From Saprospiraceae bacterium (GTDB lineage Bacteria > Bacteroidota > Bacteroidia > Chitinophagales > Saprospiraceae): 35,245 nt of DNA. How positions within the stretch are numbered: the stretch's first letter is position 1; each line of letters opens with the position of its first letter. A model generated the notes under the pieces. It saw nothing but the letters and a program-made list of their open reading frames with translations. It had not been told where the DNA came from and did not search any database. Location of the stretch: NCBI GenBank assembly GCA_028284395.1, contig JANQRV010000109.1, positions 1 to 35,245 on the forward strand. The letters are read 5' to 3'. This document shows positions 15,115 to 24,697 of this stretch, piece after piece. The position numbers were made by a program, and so were the translations under genes.

Positions 15115-18100
15115 ATGAAGAATGGGAAAATTTTACAGGGTATTCTCTGGCTGGTGCTTTTAATGCATACGACATTGACGGCTCAGACCGGTCTGAAGTT
15201 CAGGCAGCTGAACAAAAAAAGCGGGCTTTCCCATAGTACCGTATTTTCGATTACACAGGACCGTGAGGGATTCATCTGGTTAGGTACCAGAGATGGCCTG
15301 AACCGGTATGACGGCTTCCGGTTTAAAGTGTATCGAAAAACGGGGCGGCAATCTGCCTCCCTACCGTCCAATGATATTCGGGTCCTTTACTTTGATGAAC
15401 ATGCCGATTGTCTGTGGATCGGAACCTTCGCGGGTTTATCCCGGTACCGGTCATCCGACGATGGTTTCCGCAACTATCACGTCGGGCCTCGGCCCGGCGA
15501 AGCAACACCTGTCTATTCCGTGAGCTGTATCCTCCGGGATTCCCGGCATCGCCTGTGGGTCGGCACTCAGCACGGTTTGTATTTAATGGGGGCGGATCAT
15601 CGATTGTCATCGGTTTTCAACGATACCATCCCGGCGGCAAAACAAGCCGTTAACGCGCTTAAGGAGGACCAGAATGGTCGTCTGTTCGTTGGAACCGATG
15701 CAGGACTTTTCCGGTTGCAAATGGAAGGTGATTCGAGTTATGCGCTCCAAAATCCTTTCTCCGATCGTGATCATCGCTCCCCCGCGTCTAAATCAATAAA
15801 GAGCCTGGCGGAAGACCGTGCCGGTAATCTGTGGATCGGCACCGCCGAAGACGGATTGTATTGTTGGGATCGCAGCCGTCGGGCAGTGATTGCTTACCGA
15901 CGCCGTAAAGAAAATCCGGCGAGCCTGAACGACGATCGAATTCGTACTGTAGTCCTGGCGCCGGACGGCACTTTATGGGTATCGACCTTTAGCGGCCTCA
16001 ACAAATTCACGCCCGGGCAAAACGGATTTCAGCGGTTTAACGAAGAAAGGCAAAGCGGAGCGAGTTTGAGCAACAGCTCCATTCGGTCACTTTTTTTCGA
16101 TCGAAGCGGCGGTATGTGGATCGGAACCTATCACCGTGGCGTCAATTATTTCGATGCTGTTCTCGATCAGTTTACCAATTTCGAATTTACCTCCGATCAC
16201 AACAGTTTAAGTCATAACATCATCAGTTCTTTTGCCGAAGACCCGGTTGGAAATATCTGGATCGGTACCGAGGGCGGCGGCGTGGATTACTACGACCGGC
16301 AAAATAAACGGTTTTCGAATTACCGGCACCGGCCGGCGGATGAACACAGTTTGAGCGGCAATACCATAAAGACATTATTGGCGGATGGTCCGAACCTCTG
16401 GATAGGCACCTATCGCGCGGGGCTCAATCTGCTCGACATTCGCTCCGGACGATTTCAACGGTTCAAACACAACCCGGATGATCCAAAGAGCCTAGCCGGC
16501 AACAATGTCTATGCCTTGATGAAAGACGGCGACCATTTGTGGACACTCTGTCATTCCGATGGTTTGAGTATTCTGGACCTAAACAGTTGGGATTTCCAAA
16601 ATTACCGGTCAGAAGCGGATCGCCCCCACAGCCTCAGCTCTGATTTCCCAAGGGCCATTGTCAAAGACCGGGAAGGGCGCATTTGGATCGGAACGGAAGC
16701 CGGCCTCAACCTCGTTGTCCGAGACGGGCCGAAAGGTCCTCCAGCGAGTTTCCGGAGATTTCTTCCCGACCTGAATATCTATGCGCTTTTCGAGGACAGC
16801 AAACAACGGCTGTGGCTGGGCAGTTTTGGGAGTGGCCTGATTCGCTTCGAGCCCGAAAGTGGCAGGACACAGCACTACGGAGCAGCCGAAGGACTTTCGG
16901 GAAACACCGTACTGGGCATTCTCGAAGACGACCGAGGTCAACTTTGGCTCAGTACCAGTAGCGGCATTACTCGATTTGATCCGCAAAAGGAAACTTTTGT
17001 CAACTACGACGATACGAACGGCCTCATCAATCACGAACACAATTACAACGCCTACGCCCAACTCCTTTCGGGAGAATTGCTCTTTGGCGGTACGGAGGGG
17101 TTCAGCCTTTTTCATCCCGAAGACCTTCAAGTCAAAACCGATGCGCCGAACGTCGTCTTTACCGATCTGATGTACCACAATGCGCCGGTAAAAGTCAACG
17201 ATCATACCGGCCTGCTGTCCAGGTCCATCAATCAAACGCAACAATTGGTATTCCGGCACAACGAAGCTAGTTTTACCCTGCAGTTTTCCGTACCCGACTA
17301 TATGAATGTAAACAGCAATCAGTATGCTTTTCTTTTGGAGGGACTGGATAAACATTGGAATTACCGGACCGGGAAATCCGAAGCTTCCTATACCATTCAA
17401 AAACATGGAGATTACGTATTCCGGCTAAAGGGAGCAAACAGCAGCGGTGTTTGGAGCAATACGGATCGGGTTCTTTCCATAAAGGTACTGCCACCACCCT
17501 GGCTTACGGCCTGGGCCTATTGCGGATATGCCCTGGTGTTAGGCCTTCTGGTTTTGGCTGGGGTGCGCTATGTTCGGCTGAACCACCGGTTGCAACTGGA
17601 GCAAATGGCCAAGGAACAGCAAAAAGAAATGCACGAAATGAAGTTGAACTTCTTCACCAATATAACTCATGAGCTCCGAACGCCATTGGCCTTGATCACC
17701 GGGCCGATCGAAGAATTGCTTCATCGAGAGCACAACCCGGAAAAAACCGAGTTCCTCCGGGGGGTCAAACGCAATGCCAACCGATTGCTCAATCTAGCCA
17801 ATCAACTATTGGTTTTTAGAAAAGTAGAGCAAGGACACCTCTCCCTCAAAGTCGGAAAAGTTGATCTCATTGGATTTTTGGAGGAGATTTTCTCTTCATT
17901 TGAACACATTGCGCGACGCAGAAACATCACCTACGATTTTGAATACATCCAATCTCCGGTTGAACTGTGGCTTGATCCGGACAAAATAGAAAAAGTCGTC
18001 TTTAATTTGCTGTCCAATGCTTTCAAATTCACTCCCGAAGGGGGACGGATCACGCTTTCCATCCAAGATGATCAACACCACGTTTTCATCCAGGTGCAGG

Positions 18101-19218
18101 ATAGTGGGCGAGGCATCGCCGTCAATCAGCAGGAACAAGTTTTTAAGCGCTTCTACGAAAAAGCCCAGGGGGCATACTCCATGCTCAATGGAGTGGGGAT
18201 CGGACTGGCCCTTTCCAAACAATTGATCGAACTGCATCACGGTACCATTTCCCTACAGAGTCGCCCCGGCGAAGGTGCCCGTTTCACCATTACCTTGAGC
18301 AAAGGGAATCGTCATTTTCAGGCCCATCAAATCGACACTGAAGCAAAGCAACAGATCGATGAAAGGGTCACGGCGGTCACAACAACAGTGACCAAAGTGC
18401 CCAGACCAGAGGAGAATTCAATGCCCGTAGCGGGCCGACCATGCCTCTTGGTGGTTGAAGACAACCCGGAGATGCAGCACTTTGTACAAGGCATTTTCGC
18501 TTCCGATTACAAGGTTGTTCTGGCATCCGACGGAAAGCAAGGTTTTCAAATGGCAATGGAGGTACAGCCCGATCTCGTCATCAGCGATGTCGTGATGCCG
18601 GTTTGCAGCGGCACTGAATTTTGCAAGAGGATCAAGTCGAGTCTGGAAACCAGTCACATCCCCGTAATACTGCTCACGGCTAAGCATGCCATTGTCGACA
18701 AACTCGAAGGACTAAGGTTCGGTGCCGATGATTACATTGCCAAACCCTTTAGTCCGGAAGAACTAAAGCTTAGAGTTCGCAACCTGTTGCGGTCAAAAGA
18801 GGAAATTAAAAATAAATTTCTACGGGTGGTTAATCTGGAGGCCCGGGAAATCACCATTACCTCCGCAGACGAGGATTTCCTAAACCGAGCGATCGCAATT
18901 GCCCACGAACAAATCGAAAACACGGATTTCTCGGTCGATCGATTCGCCTATTTACTGGCGGTCAGCCGGCCGGTACTATTTACCAAAATTAAGGCACTGA
19001 CCGGACAAACGCCCAATAACTTTATGAAGACATTGCGGCTCAAACAAGCCGCCCGGCTTCTGAGCCAGCAAAAACTAAATGTATCGGAGATAGCCTATAA
19101 AGTAGGCTTTCGGACTCCAAAATACTTCAGAATTTGTTTTCATAAACAATTCGGCCAGACACCTACGCAATATGCCCGGACTCAGGCCGAAGACGCTTCC
19201 GGTAAATTACTTCCCTGA
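15115..19218 (+). CDS. Hybrid two-component system (HTCS) regulator
   Basis: This is a 1367-residue one-polypeptide sensor, kinase and transcription activator. A signal peptide (about residues 1-25, ending TLTAQ) leads into a periplasmic double propeller of Reg_prop repeats (recurrent IWIGT), then a Y_Y_Y domain and a single membrane span (about 798-820). The cytoplasmic part has HisKA (THELRTPL, H852), HATPase (NLLSNAFKF, DSGRGIA, GVGIGLAL), a receiver domain (D1158 in ISDVVMP) and a C-terminal AraC helix-turn-helix pair (about 1265-1360). All key residues are present. HTCS proteins bind oligosaccharide breakdown products and switch on the neighbouring utilisation genes. The ATG at 15115 is preferred over 15037 because it starts directly at the signal peptide. 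The gene ends 12 bases inside the converging sulfatase gene. Confidence 0.95.
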   Translation: MKNGKILQGILWLVLLMHTTLTAQTGLKFRQLNKKSGLSHSTVFSITQDREGFIWLGTRDGLNRYDGFRFKVYRKTGRQSASLPSNDIRVLYFDEHADCLWIGTFAGLSRYRSSDDGFRNYHVGPRPGEATPVYSVSCILRDSRHRLWVGTQHGLYLMGADHRLSSVFNDTIPAAKQAVNALKEDQNGRLFVGTDAGLFRLQMEGDSSYALQNPFSDRDHRSPASKSIKSLAEDRAGNLWIGTAEDGLYCWDRSRRAVIAYRRRKENPASLNDDRIRTVVLAPDGTLWVSTFSGLNKFTPGQNGFQRFNEERQSGASLSNSSIRSLFFDRSGGMWIGTYHRGVNYFDAVLDQFTNFEFTSDHNSLSHNIISSFAEDPVGNIWIGTEGGGVDYYDRQNKRFSNYRHRPADEHSLSGNTIKTLLADGPNLWIGTYRAGLNLLDIRSGRFQRFKHNPDDPKSLAGNNVYALMKDGDHLWTLCHSDGLSILDLNSWDFQNYRSEADRPHSLSSDFPRAIVKDREGRIWIGTEAGLNLVVRDGPKGPPASFRRFLPDLNIYALFEDSKQRLWLGSFGSGLIRFEPESGRTQHYGAAEGLSGNTVLGILEDDRGQLWLSTSSGITRFDPQKETFVNYDDTNGLINHEHNYNAYAQLLSGELLFGGTEGFSLFHPEDLQVKTDAPNVVFTDLMYHNAPVKVNDHTGLLSRSINQTQQLVFRHNEASFTLQFSVPDYMNVNSNQYAFLLEGLDKHWNYRTGKSEASYTIQKHGDYVFRLKGANSSGVWSNTDRVLSIKVLPPPWLTAWAYCGYALVLGLLVLAGVRYVRLNHRLQLEQMAKEQQKEMHEMKLNFFTNITHELRTPLALITGPIEELLHREHNPEKTEFLRGVKRNANRLLNLANQLLVFRKVEQGHLSLKVGKVDLIGFLEEIFSSFEHIARRRNITYDFEYIQSPVELWLDPDKIEKVVFNLLSNAFKFTPEGGRITLSIQDDQHHVFIQVQDSGRGIAVNQQEQVFKRFYEKAQGAYSMLNGVGIGLALSKQLIELHHGTISLQSRPGEGARFTITLSKGNRHFQAHQIDTEAKQQIDERVTAVTTTVTKVPRPEENSMPVAGRPCLLVVEDNPEMQHFVQGIFASDYKVVLASDGKQGFQMAMEVQPDLVISDVVMPVCSGTEFCKRIKSSLETSHIPVILLTAKHAIVDKLEGLRFGADDYIAKPFSPEELKLRVRNLLRSKEEIKNKFLRVVNLEAREITITSADEDFLNRAIAIAHEQIENTDFSVDRFAYLLAVSRPVLFTKIKALTGQTPNNFMKTLRLKQAARLLSQQKLNVSEIAYKVGFRTPKYFRICFHKQFGQTPTQYARTQAEDASGKLLP

Positions 19219-20925
19219 TGCCCGGGGAAATACCTGGGTCCTGGCAAATTCCTGCAGCATGACCTCCTTCATACGTTTGACTTTGTCGGGATAGTCAGCG
19301 GCCAAATCGGTGGTTTCCGATCGATCTTTCCTGATGTTGTACAATTCGAATCTTGCATCAGCGCGAAAATTGTGCTGCGACAGGGATGCACGGCGGCTGA
19401 CCAGTTTCCAATCTCCGATTCTGACGGCAGCATGTCCCCAATGCTCAAACGAGAGGATGCGATTGGGATCCGACCGGCCTTCCAACGTTTTCAAAAGGCT
19501 GATGCCCTCCATTGAAGTCGTCGGATTGCCGCGGTAAGACGCCGGGTAAGTAGTGTTTGCGACATCGATGCAGGTGGCCATAATGTCATTGAAATGAGCG
19601 TAATGGTCGTCAAAGATGCCCCCCCGCCCGAACTGTTTTGGCCAGTACATGATGAACGGGGTACTGATACCCGCTTCGTGTACAAACATTTTATAGAGGG
19701 AGAACGGAGTATTACTGGCATTGGCCCATCCGGAGCCGTAACTAAAGAGTGGTCCGTCGGGTCCTCCTAACTTCTCCAACGCCGACCCTTTGTGCAACTT
19801 ATTGGGATTGAGCAATGTATTCCCATGCACCCTGGCATTTAGATCCGGGTATTCAAACCCGAATGTATCCCACTCTCCGCAAGCACCATTGTCGCTCAGA
19901 AAGAATATGAGCGTATTTTCCAAGGCCCCGTTTTCGGTCAGGTATTGAATGATACGGCCGATATTTTGGTCCATATTGTCCACCATTCCCGCATAAACCG
20001 ACATGCGTTTGGCGAGATCGGCCTGCCGGTCCGGATTCAATTCCCGCCAGGCCGGGTTGTGGAAACCGTCACCGGGGATTCCTTTACCTATCCCATGCTT
20101 AGGTCTTACCATTTGCGACCGCTCCGATAATTTTACATCTTTGGCCACGACTCCCATTTCTTTCATACGCTGCCATCTTCGCTCCCGGATGGTATCCCAG
20201 CCTACCAGGTAAGTTTCCCGATATTTGTCGGTGTCCTTCGGCCAGGCTTGTACCGGAAAATGCACCGCCTGATAAGATACGTACAAAAACCAGGGTGCAT
20301 CCGGAGTAGCTTTACCCAATTCCAGAAAGTCCAGTGCGTAATCCGTAATGGCGTCCGTTGCGAAGAAAGTCCCTTCTTCATAGGTTCTTTCCGGTCTTCC
20401 CGGAGGGTACCTTTTCATCCATTGGGGCTCAAAACTATCTACGCCGTAGTCTTCCAAAAAACCATAAAACTCTTCGAACCCCCGCTCGATCGGCCCGGGA
20501 TGATGGACGTGCCACTTACCGGCTCCGAAGGTGCGATAGCCCGCTTCTTTCAACACTTCGGCAATGGTAACCGTATTGGGGGTCAAGGTTCCCCGATACC
20601 CGGGAAGCCCCCGGTCCTTTCCCGCCATTTCTCCCATGCCCGCCTGGTGCGGATACAGCCCGGTCAGCAGGGAGGCTCGGCTGGGACAGCACCGGGCCGA
20701 ATTATACATCTGAGTGAAGCGAATGCCGTTGACCGCCAGACTATCAAGATGCGGGGTACGGATCTCGCCGCCGTAACACCCGAGGTCGGAATATCCGAGG
20801 TCGTCCGCCAAAATGAGGAGAATATTTGGTCTTGCGGCTTCTTCCTCTCGCTTCACCGCCGGTCCCGACGAGTCGCAAGTAAACAAGACCGTCAGACCTA
20901 TGAGTGTTAAAATAATCTTTTTCAT
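19207..20925 (-). CDS. S1-family sulfatase lipoprotein
   Basis: This is a 572-residue formylglycine-dependent sulfatase. The N-terminus is a lipoprotein signal ending LFTC. The metal-binding strand NILLILADDLGYSDLG precedes the activation motif CCPSRASLLTG, where C79 should be converted to formylglycine. FGAGKWHV and IFFLSDNGACGEW supply further active-site Lys, His, Asp and Asn. Length and motif order fit arylsulfatase A-like S1 enzymes; the subfamily and sulfated sugar are not determined. The start is set at the ATG ending at 20925 because it overlaps the TGA of the phosphoesterase gene (ATGA), indicating translational coupling; an upstream ATG would put eight residues before the signal peptide. 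It is the last gene of the leftward operon, and its 3' end overlaps the HTCS gene. No maturase is in the window. Confidence 0.93.
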   Translation of the reverse strand: MKKIILTLIGLTVLFTCDSSGPAVKREEEAARPNILLILADDLGYSDLGCYGGEIRTPHLDSLAVNGIRFTQMYNSARCCPSRASLLTGLYPHQAGMGEMAGKDRGLPGYRGTLTPNTVTIAEVLKEAGYRTFGAGKWHVHHPGPIERGFEEFYGFLEDYGVDSFEPQWMKRYPPGRPERTYEEGTFFATDAITDYALDFLELGKATPDAPWFLYVSYQAVHFPVQAWPKDTDKYRETYLVGWDTIRERRWQRMKEMGVVAKDVKLSERSQMVRPKHGIGKGIPGDGFHNPAWRELNPDRQADLAKRMSVYAGMVDNMDQNIGRIIQYLTENGALENTLIFFLSDNGACGEWDTFGFEYPDLNARVHGNTLLNPNKLHKGSALEKLGGPDGPLFSYGSGWANASNTPFSLYKMFVHEAGISTPFIMYWPKQFGRGGIFDDHYAHFNDIMATCIDVANTTYPASYRGNPTTSMEGISLLKTLEGRSDPNRILSFEHWGHAAVRIGDWKLVSRRASLSQHNFRADARFELYNIRKDRSETTDLAADYPDKVKRMKEVMLQEFARTQVFPRASGK

Positions 20926-22052
20926 TTTCGATCCTTTTCTGAGAAGCAACCGGTTTTCTTTTTCACTGCTTCCCGTGAAGATTTGTCGATCGTCATGCTG
21001 CCGATGGTCCTGAAACCGTTTTCTTTGGCGGCCTGGGAAAATTCGATGCTGAGTGATTTTCGATCGACGACATTGGGGATGATGTCAATTTCTTTCAATT
21101 CCAGCACCATCTTATCTCCCGATACTTTCCCGACCAGGTAGTTGACGGTCGGATTCCATCCAAACAGGCTGCCGTGAGCAATCTGTTGCACCCCGTTTTT
21201 CTCCGTACAAGTCACCGCATGTACTTCTCCACACAGGTAGAGGTCGACTCCGTGCGCTGCCAAAGTCTGCCAGAGAGGTGATCGGTCTGCTTTTTCCAGC
21301 ATCATACCGCTGGAATGAAGCCGGTTGACCGGTGCCAGGACCGGGGTATGCCCCATGACAATGACGTGATCTACCTGCTTGTTTTGCGCTAATACTTCCT
21401 CCAGCCAGCGCAGTTGTTCGCCCGTGACCTGAGCGACGATGTGTCCCTCCTTTCCCATCCCTCGTTCGAATACGTCCACGGTAATGAACAAGCTGTTATT
21501 ATGGATGAAGTAATAGGCCAGTCCCTTCATATGGGAGGGGCCGTTCTCCGGCATTTGCATATGCTGTCGGAATTGCGCTTCAAAAACGGCGACCAATTCC
21601 GCTTTGGCTTCCGGCCATGGGTTGTCTCCAATTTCGTGATCGCCCACCGCCACGTAGTATTTCAGCCGGTGGGCAGCCATCCTCGCTTTCCATGCGGGGT
21701 AAAAAACGGAGGCCTTTTCCTCTATTCCTTCTTTGGTCGGCTCTAGTTTGGAGGGCCATCGGCCATCCACCAGATCTCCCGCCACCAGCACGAAATCGGG
21801 GTTTTCGGCTTTCACAGCCTCCAAAAAATAAGTCAATCCTTCCTCAAAACCCGGATGCGGATAATGGGTATCCTTATTCAGAAAATCGGGAATGCTCACA
21901 AATGTCCATTCCTTCTTTGCCGAAGATTCCAGTGACCGCATTTCTCCACAGGAACACAAACCTAGCCAGATCGAAACGATCCAGGCAAGGGGCCACAAAT
22001 TCCGGGGTTTTCCAATCATTGGATGAATGTAGCGCTGTACCATGCTTCTCAT
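20922..22052 (-). CDS. Calcineurin-like metallophosphoesterase lipoprotein
   Basis: This is a 376-residue predicted lipoprotein (lipobox GLCSC, Cys35) with a metallophosphoesterase domain. The motif order is visible but altered. The usual DxH reads PDFLN around D56, GD is present at 92-93 (VAGDLVDG), and GNH[DE] reads GDHE (137-140). A GH is present at 234-235 (VMGHTPV), and GHxH reads GEVH (275-278). Two dimetal ligands are thus replaced, so activity or metal use may differ from the norm. The natural substrate is unknown; in this operon it could remove phosphate from a glycan or phosphodiester. It starts 15 bases after the stop of the hydrolase gene, and its TGA overlaps the sulfatase ATG. 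ATGs ending at 22043 and 22019 are alternative starts. Confidence 0.85.
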   Translation of the reverse strand: MRSMVQRYIHPMIGKPRNLWPLAWIVSIWLGLCSCGEMRSLESSAKKEWTFVSIPDFLNKDTHYPHPGFEEGLTYFLEAVKAENPDFVLVAGDLVDGRWPSKLEPTKEGIEEKASVFYPAWKARMAAHRLKYYVAVGDHEIGDNPWPEAKAELVAVFEAQFRQHMQMPENGPSHMKGLAYYFIHNNSLFITVDVFERGMGKEGHIVAQVTGEQLRWLEEVLAQNKQVDHVIVMGHTPVLAPVNRLHSSGMMLEKADRSPLWQTLAAHGVDLYLCGEVHAVTCTEKNGVQQIAHGSLFGWNPTVNYLVGKVSGDKMVLELKEIDIIPNVVDRKSLSIEFSQAAKENGFRTIGSMTIDKSSREAVKKKTGCFSEKDRK

Positions 22053-22067
22053 TGTCTTGTTTTGTTG

Positions 22068-24644
22068 CTAGAAACCCAGGTCTTCTCCTTGGTGAATCGC
22101 CAGGCCTATTTGTTCCTTGCTCAATTTTCGTCCATTGTACCAGAGCATCCATCGATCGTTTTTTTCATCGAAAATGGCGTAGGGTTTGTAACAGGCATCC
22201 CGGTCCCAACCTTCCTTGCTCGTTTTGATGATGGGGTTTTGGGGATGGCGCTCCCAATCGGAAATGCCGTCCGGAGAACGGGCCACGCCGATTTGCGCCC
22301 AATGGACGTCGTGAAATCCGATGTAGAACATATAGTACCACTCGCCGTGCTTGACAACCTGACACGCCGTTACCTTTTCGTACTCCCATTGGCTGTTCTT
22401 GTCGGCCTTGAAGATTGGATTGTCGGGGTGCTTGTCCCAGTTGACACCATCCTCGCTACTGGCGTAACCGATGGCGTCCGGTTCGTATTGTTCTCCGCCG
22501 GAATACCACATTTGGTAGCGTTGGTTCGCATCGTCCCAGATGACGTGCGGACACATCAACGCATTTTTCTCCCAAGGTACATCCGGTTGCAGGACCGGTT
22601 GCTCCCCTGCCCTCTCCCACTCGACACCATCACTACTGGTTGCCAATCCGATCTTCGAGGTCTTGGCCGGGGTAGAGATCTGGCCGGTATACCACATTTT
22701 ATAGCCATCCTTATTCCTGATCACCACGGGGCGATTCACCTGTTCTTCCCAATCGGTGGCCGGATTCGGACCAACGGAAATCTTTGGGGCATTCCAGTGT
22801 TTCCCATCGTCGCTTTCTACCAGGGCAATGCTTTTTTCCGGGCGCCAGGAAAACCACATGCGATAAGTAGCTGCCTCCCGCATCAGTGAAACATCGAAAC
22901 AGGTGCCTAAGTCTCCACCTAAAACGGGGTTTCCTTCATATTTTTTCCATCCGGCATTGGTTTCCCGGTAATTGCCGGCGGGCGGCGGCATCTCCACTTC
23001 GATTTTCCCCAGTTGCTCATTGGTCACAACTGCCTTGCCGTCTACAAAAACATGCAGCCCTTTACCCTGCCGGTAATGCCGGCCGGTCCGGTCGTACATA
23101 ATGGTGATGTATCTACCCCGGTACAGGAGGTTGTCCATCTTAAAGTAGTCCCATTTTTCATCCGGGACCAATGGGTTGATCTCCAGAATATCATCCGGCC
23201 GGGGTCGTAGTCCTACCAACCCCGTGATGACCAGGTCGATGTAACCCGAATGATTGTAGTGGACACCCCGGTCTTTGTCTTTACGGTCCATGTCATACAT
23301 GATCCTTCGGGAAAGCCATTCCCCATTTTCCGGGTCGATGCTTTCGCCAATCCAATTGATCTGCCGTCCGTCCGGTTGTGTCAATTGATGGGACCGGGCA
23401 TAATCGCGGAGTAGTTGCCAATAGTCTTCTTTATCCACGATCTGCTGCTCGTATTCATTTAACAGGTTGGCCAGGGCCACGAGGGCCTGGGTAGTGGCAA
23501 AGGGCCACGAAGGACCATTCCAGAAACACATGTGACCGTTGTCGTACATGAAATCGGGATGACTCTGTTCGGCAGTAGTCAGGCCATGAGGGGTATAAAA
23601 TCCATTCTCTTTCATCAAGAAGGACCACGCGCTTTCAAAACCGGGATCGGGCAAGTTGAAATACCAGGGTATGTATCCGCTTAACTCCCTCGCATCCGAC
23701 AGGTCCAGGGGTGCCGTTTGGTTACTGGACGATTTGAAAAAGCCGGCCTCACCATCCCACAGATGATGCTGAATAAACGTCTTCAGGTTTTTTGCCTTAT
23801 CGGAAAACTTTCGTTGTAAGACCTCATCTCCCGCCAATGCGGCAATTTTGGAAAGAGCCAGGGCATTGGCATACATGTAGGAGTTGGTTGCCACCCGCAG
23901 TCCCTTGTACGCCAAATCCGCTTTGTAAACTTCGCTGTGTTTCAGGTTTGCTTTCCTCACCTCTTCGGGAACGCCGCTAATGCTGAATTCCATGCCCTCC
24001 CTGGTATCGACACTCCAGAAATACCCTTGATCGGTCAATTGGCGTTTTTCGAATAACTCGTAAAACTCCACCATCTTCGGCAAAAGTGCCAGTAGGGGTT
24101 CCGCATTGTCGGTCACCAGATACCTTTGGTAAAGGGCGTCGATGATCCAATTGGAGTAGCGGTCCACTTGCCCCCGTTCGAACCAGAACCTCGAATAGTC
24201 ATCCAGATAGCTGGTCGGATGAAACCATCTGAAATCGTTGTACTGGTGGCCGACCGGACATACGATCGTATTGGCCGGACCCGACCAGGGCACTTCCGGC
24301 AAAAATTCCGTCATCACGAAAGATTCCCGGGTTTTCCTGATGTGTTTACGCAGGGTCCACCACCGGAAGTAGTAAGTTTGTTCGATGGCGTTGTCCGGAC
24401 ATTCAAACAAGGGAATCTGACCTTTAAGCCACGCCAATGCCTTGTCATTTTTAATGTAGGTTTTACTTTCGTACGGATCCTCGGCATTGAATTGGCGCAT
24501 GTAGGCTTTGAATGTATCCATTGGCGCTGGACGCTCCACCAACGTACTTTGCACGATTTTACCTTCGTTCGCACCGCAGCCGTGGAGCAATGTCAAAGCT
24601 ATTGTCCAAAAAAGAAAAAATACCACGTGGTTAAAATTGATCAT
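22068..24644 (-). CDS. MGH1-like (alpha/alpha) glycoside hydrolase fused to five-bladed propeller
   Basis: This is an 858-residue lipoprotein (lipobox LLHGC). Residues about 60-480 resemble (alpha/alpha)6-barrel hydrolases of the MGH1/GH63/trehalase type: EQTYYFRWWTLRKHI, NDFRWFHPTSYLDDYSRFW, RELSGYIPWYFNLP and CFWNGPSWPFATTQALVALA. A small beta domain follows to about residue 560. Residues 563-858 contain exactly five copies of a blade phrase, roughly Y.MWYsG (YRMWFSWR, YKMWYTGQ, YQMWYSGG, YYMFYIGF, WMLWYNGR). Asp-box-like turns S..DG..W lie between them, as in GH43/GH32/GH130-type propellers. The combination suggests two catalytic sites, or a hydrolase with a sugar-binding propeller; canonical propeller acids could not be placed with confidence. 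It is second in the four-gene leftward operon, 53 bases after the broken sulfatase and 15 bases before the phosphoesterase. Confidence 0.85.
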   Translation of the reverse strand: MINFNHVVFFLFWTIALTLLHGCGANEGKIVQSTLVERPAPMDTFKAYMRQFNAEDPYESKTYIKNDKALAWLKGQIPLFECPDNAIEQTYYFRWWTLRKHIRKTRESFVMTEFLPEVPWSGPANTIVCPVGHQYNDFRWFHPTSYLDDYSRFWFERGQVDRYSNWIIDALYQRYLVTDNAEPLLALLPKMVEFYELFEKRQLTDQGYFWSVDTREGMEFSISGVPEEVRKANLKHSEVYKADLAYKGLRVATNSYMYANALALSKIAALAGDEVLQRKFSDKAKNLKTFIQHHLWDGEAGFFKSSSNQTAPLDLSDARELSGYIPWYFNLPDPGFESAWSFLMKENGFYTPHGLTTAEQSHPDFMYDNGHMCFWNGPSWPFATTQALVALANLLNEYEQQIVDKEDYWQLLRDYARSHQLTQPDGRQINWIGESIDPENGEWLSRRIMYDMDRKDKDRGVHYNHSGYIDLVITGLVGLRPRPDDILEINPLVPDEKWDYFKMDNLLYRGRYITIMYDRTGRHYRQGKGLHVFVDGKAVVTNEQLGKIEVEMPPPAGNYRETNAGWKKYEGNPVLGGDLGTCFDVSLMREAATYRMWFSWRPEKSIALVESDDGKHWNAPKISVGPNPATDWEEQVNRPVVIRNKDGYKMWYTGQISTPAKTSKIGLATSSDGVEWERAGEQPVLQPDVPWEKNALMCPHVIWDDANQRYQMWYSGGEQYEPDAIGYASSEDGVNWDKHPDNPIFKADKNSQWEYEKVTACQVVKHGEWYYMFYIGFHDVHWAQIGVARSPDGISDWERHPQNPIIKTSKEGWDRDACYKPYAIFDEKNDRWMLWYNGRKLSKEQIGLAIHQGEDLGF

Positions 24645-24697
24645 AGTACTAAATTTTTAACGACCCTCAGCGTCACTTTCGCAAACTTTCGACAACT

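Noticed and set aside
16609..17406. 265-codon open frame on the minus strand inside the HTCS gene
   Set aside because: It is antisense to the propeller repeats and lacks any recognisable motif; a shadow frame.
20248..20910. 220-codon open frame on the plus strand inside the S1 sulfatase
   Set aside because: Antisense to the sulfatase core, including the CCPSR motif region, with a basic, low-information translation.
22023..22889. 288-codon open frame on the plus strand inside the hydrolase gene
   Set aside because: It lies antisense to the clearly homologous propeller domain, shows no domain or signal of its own, and is explained by the GC-rich codon use of the minus-strand gene.
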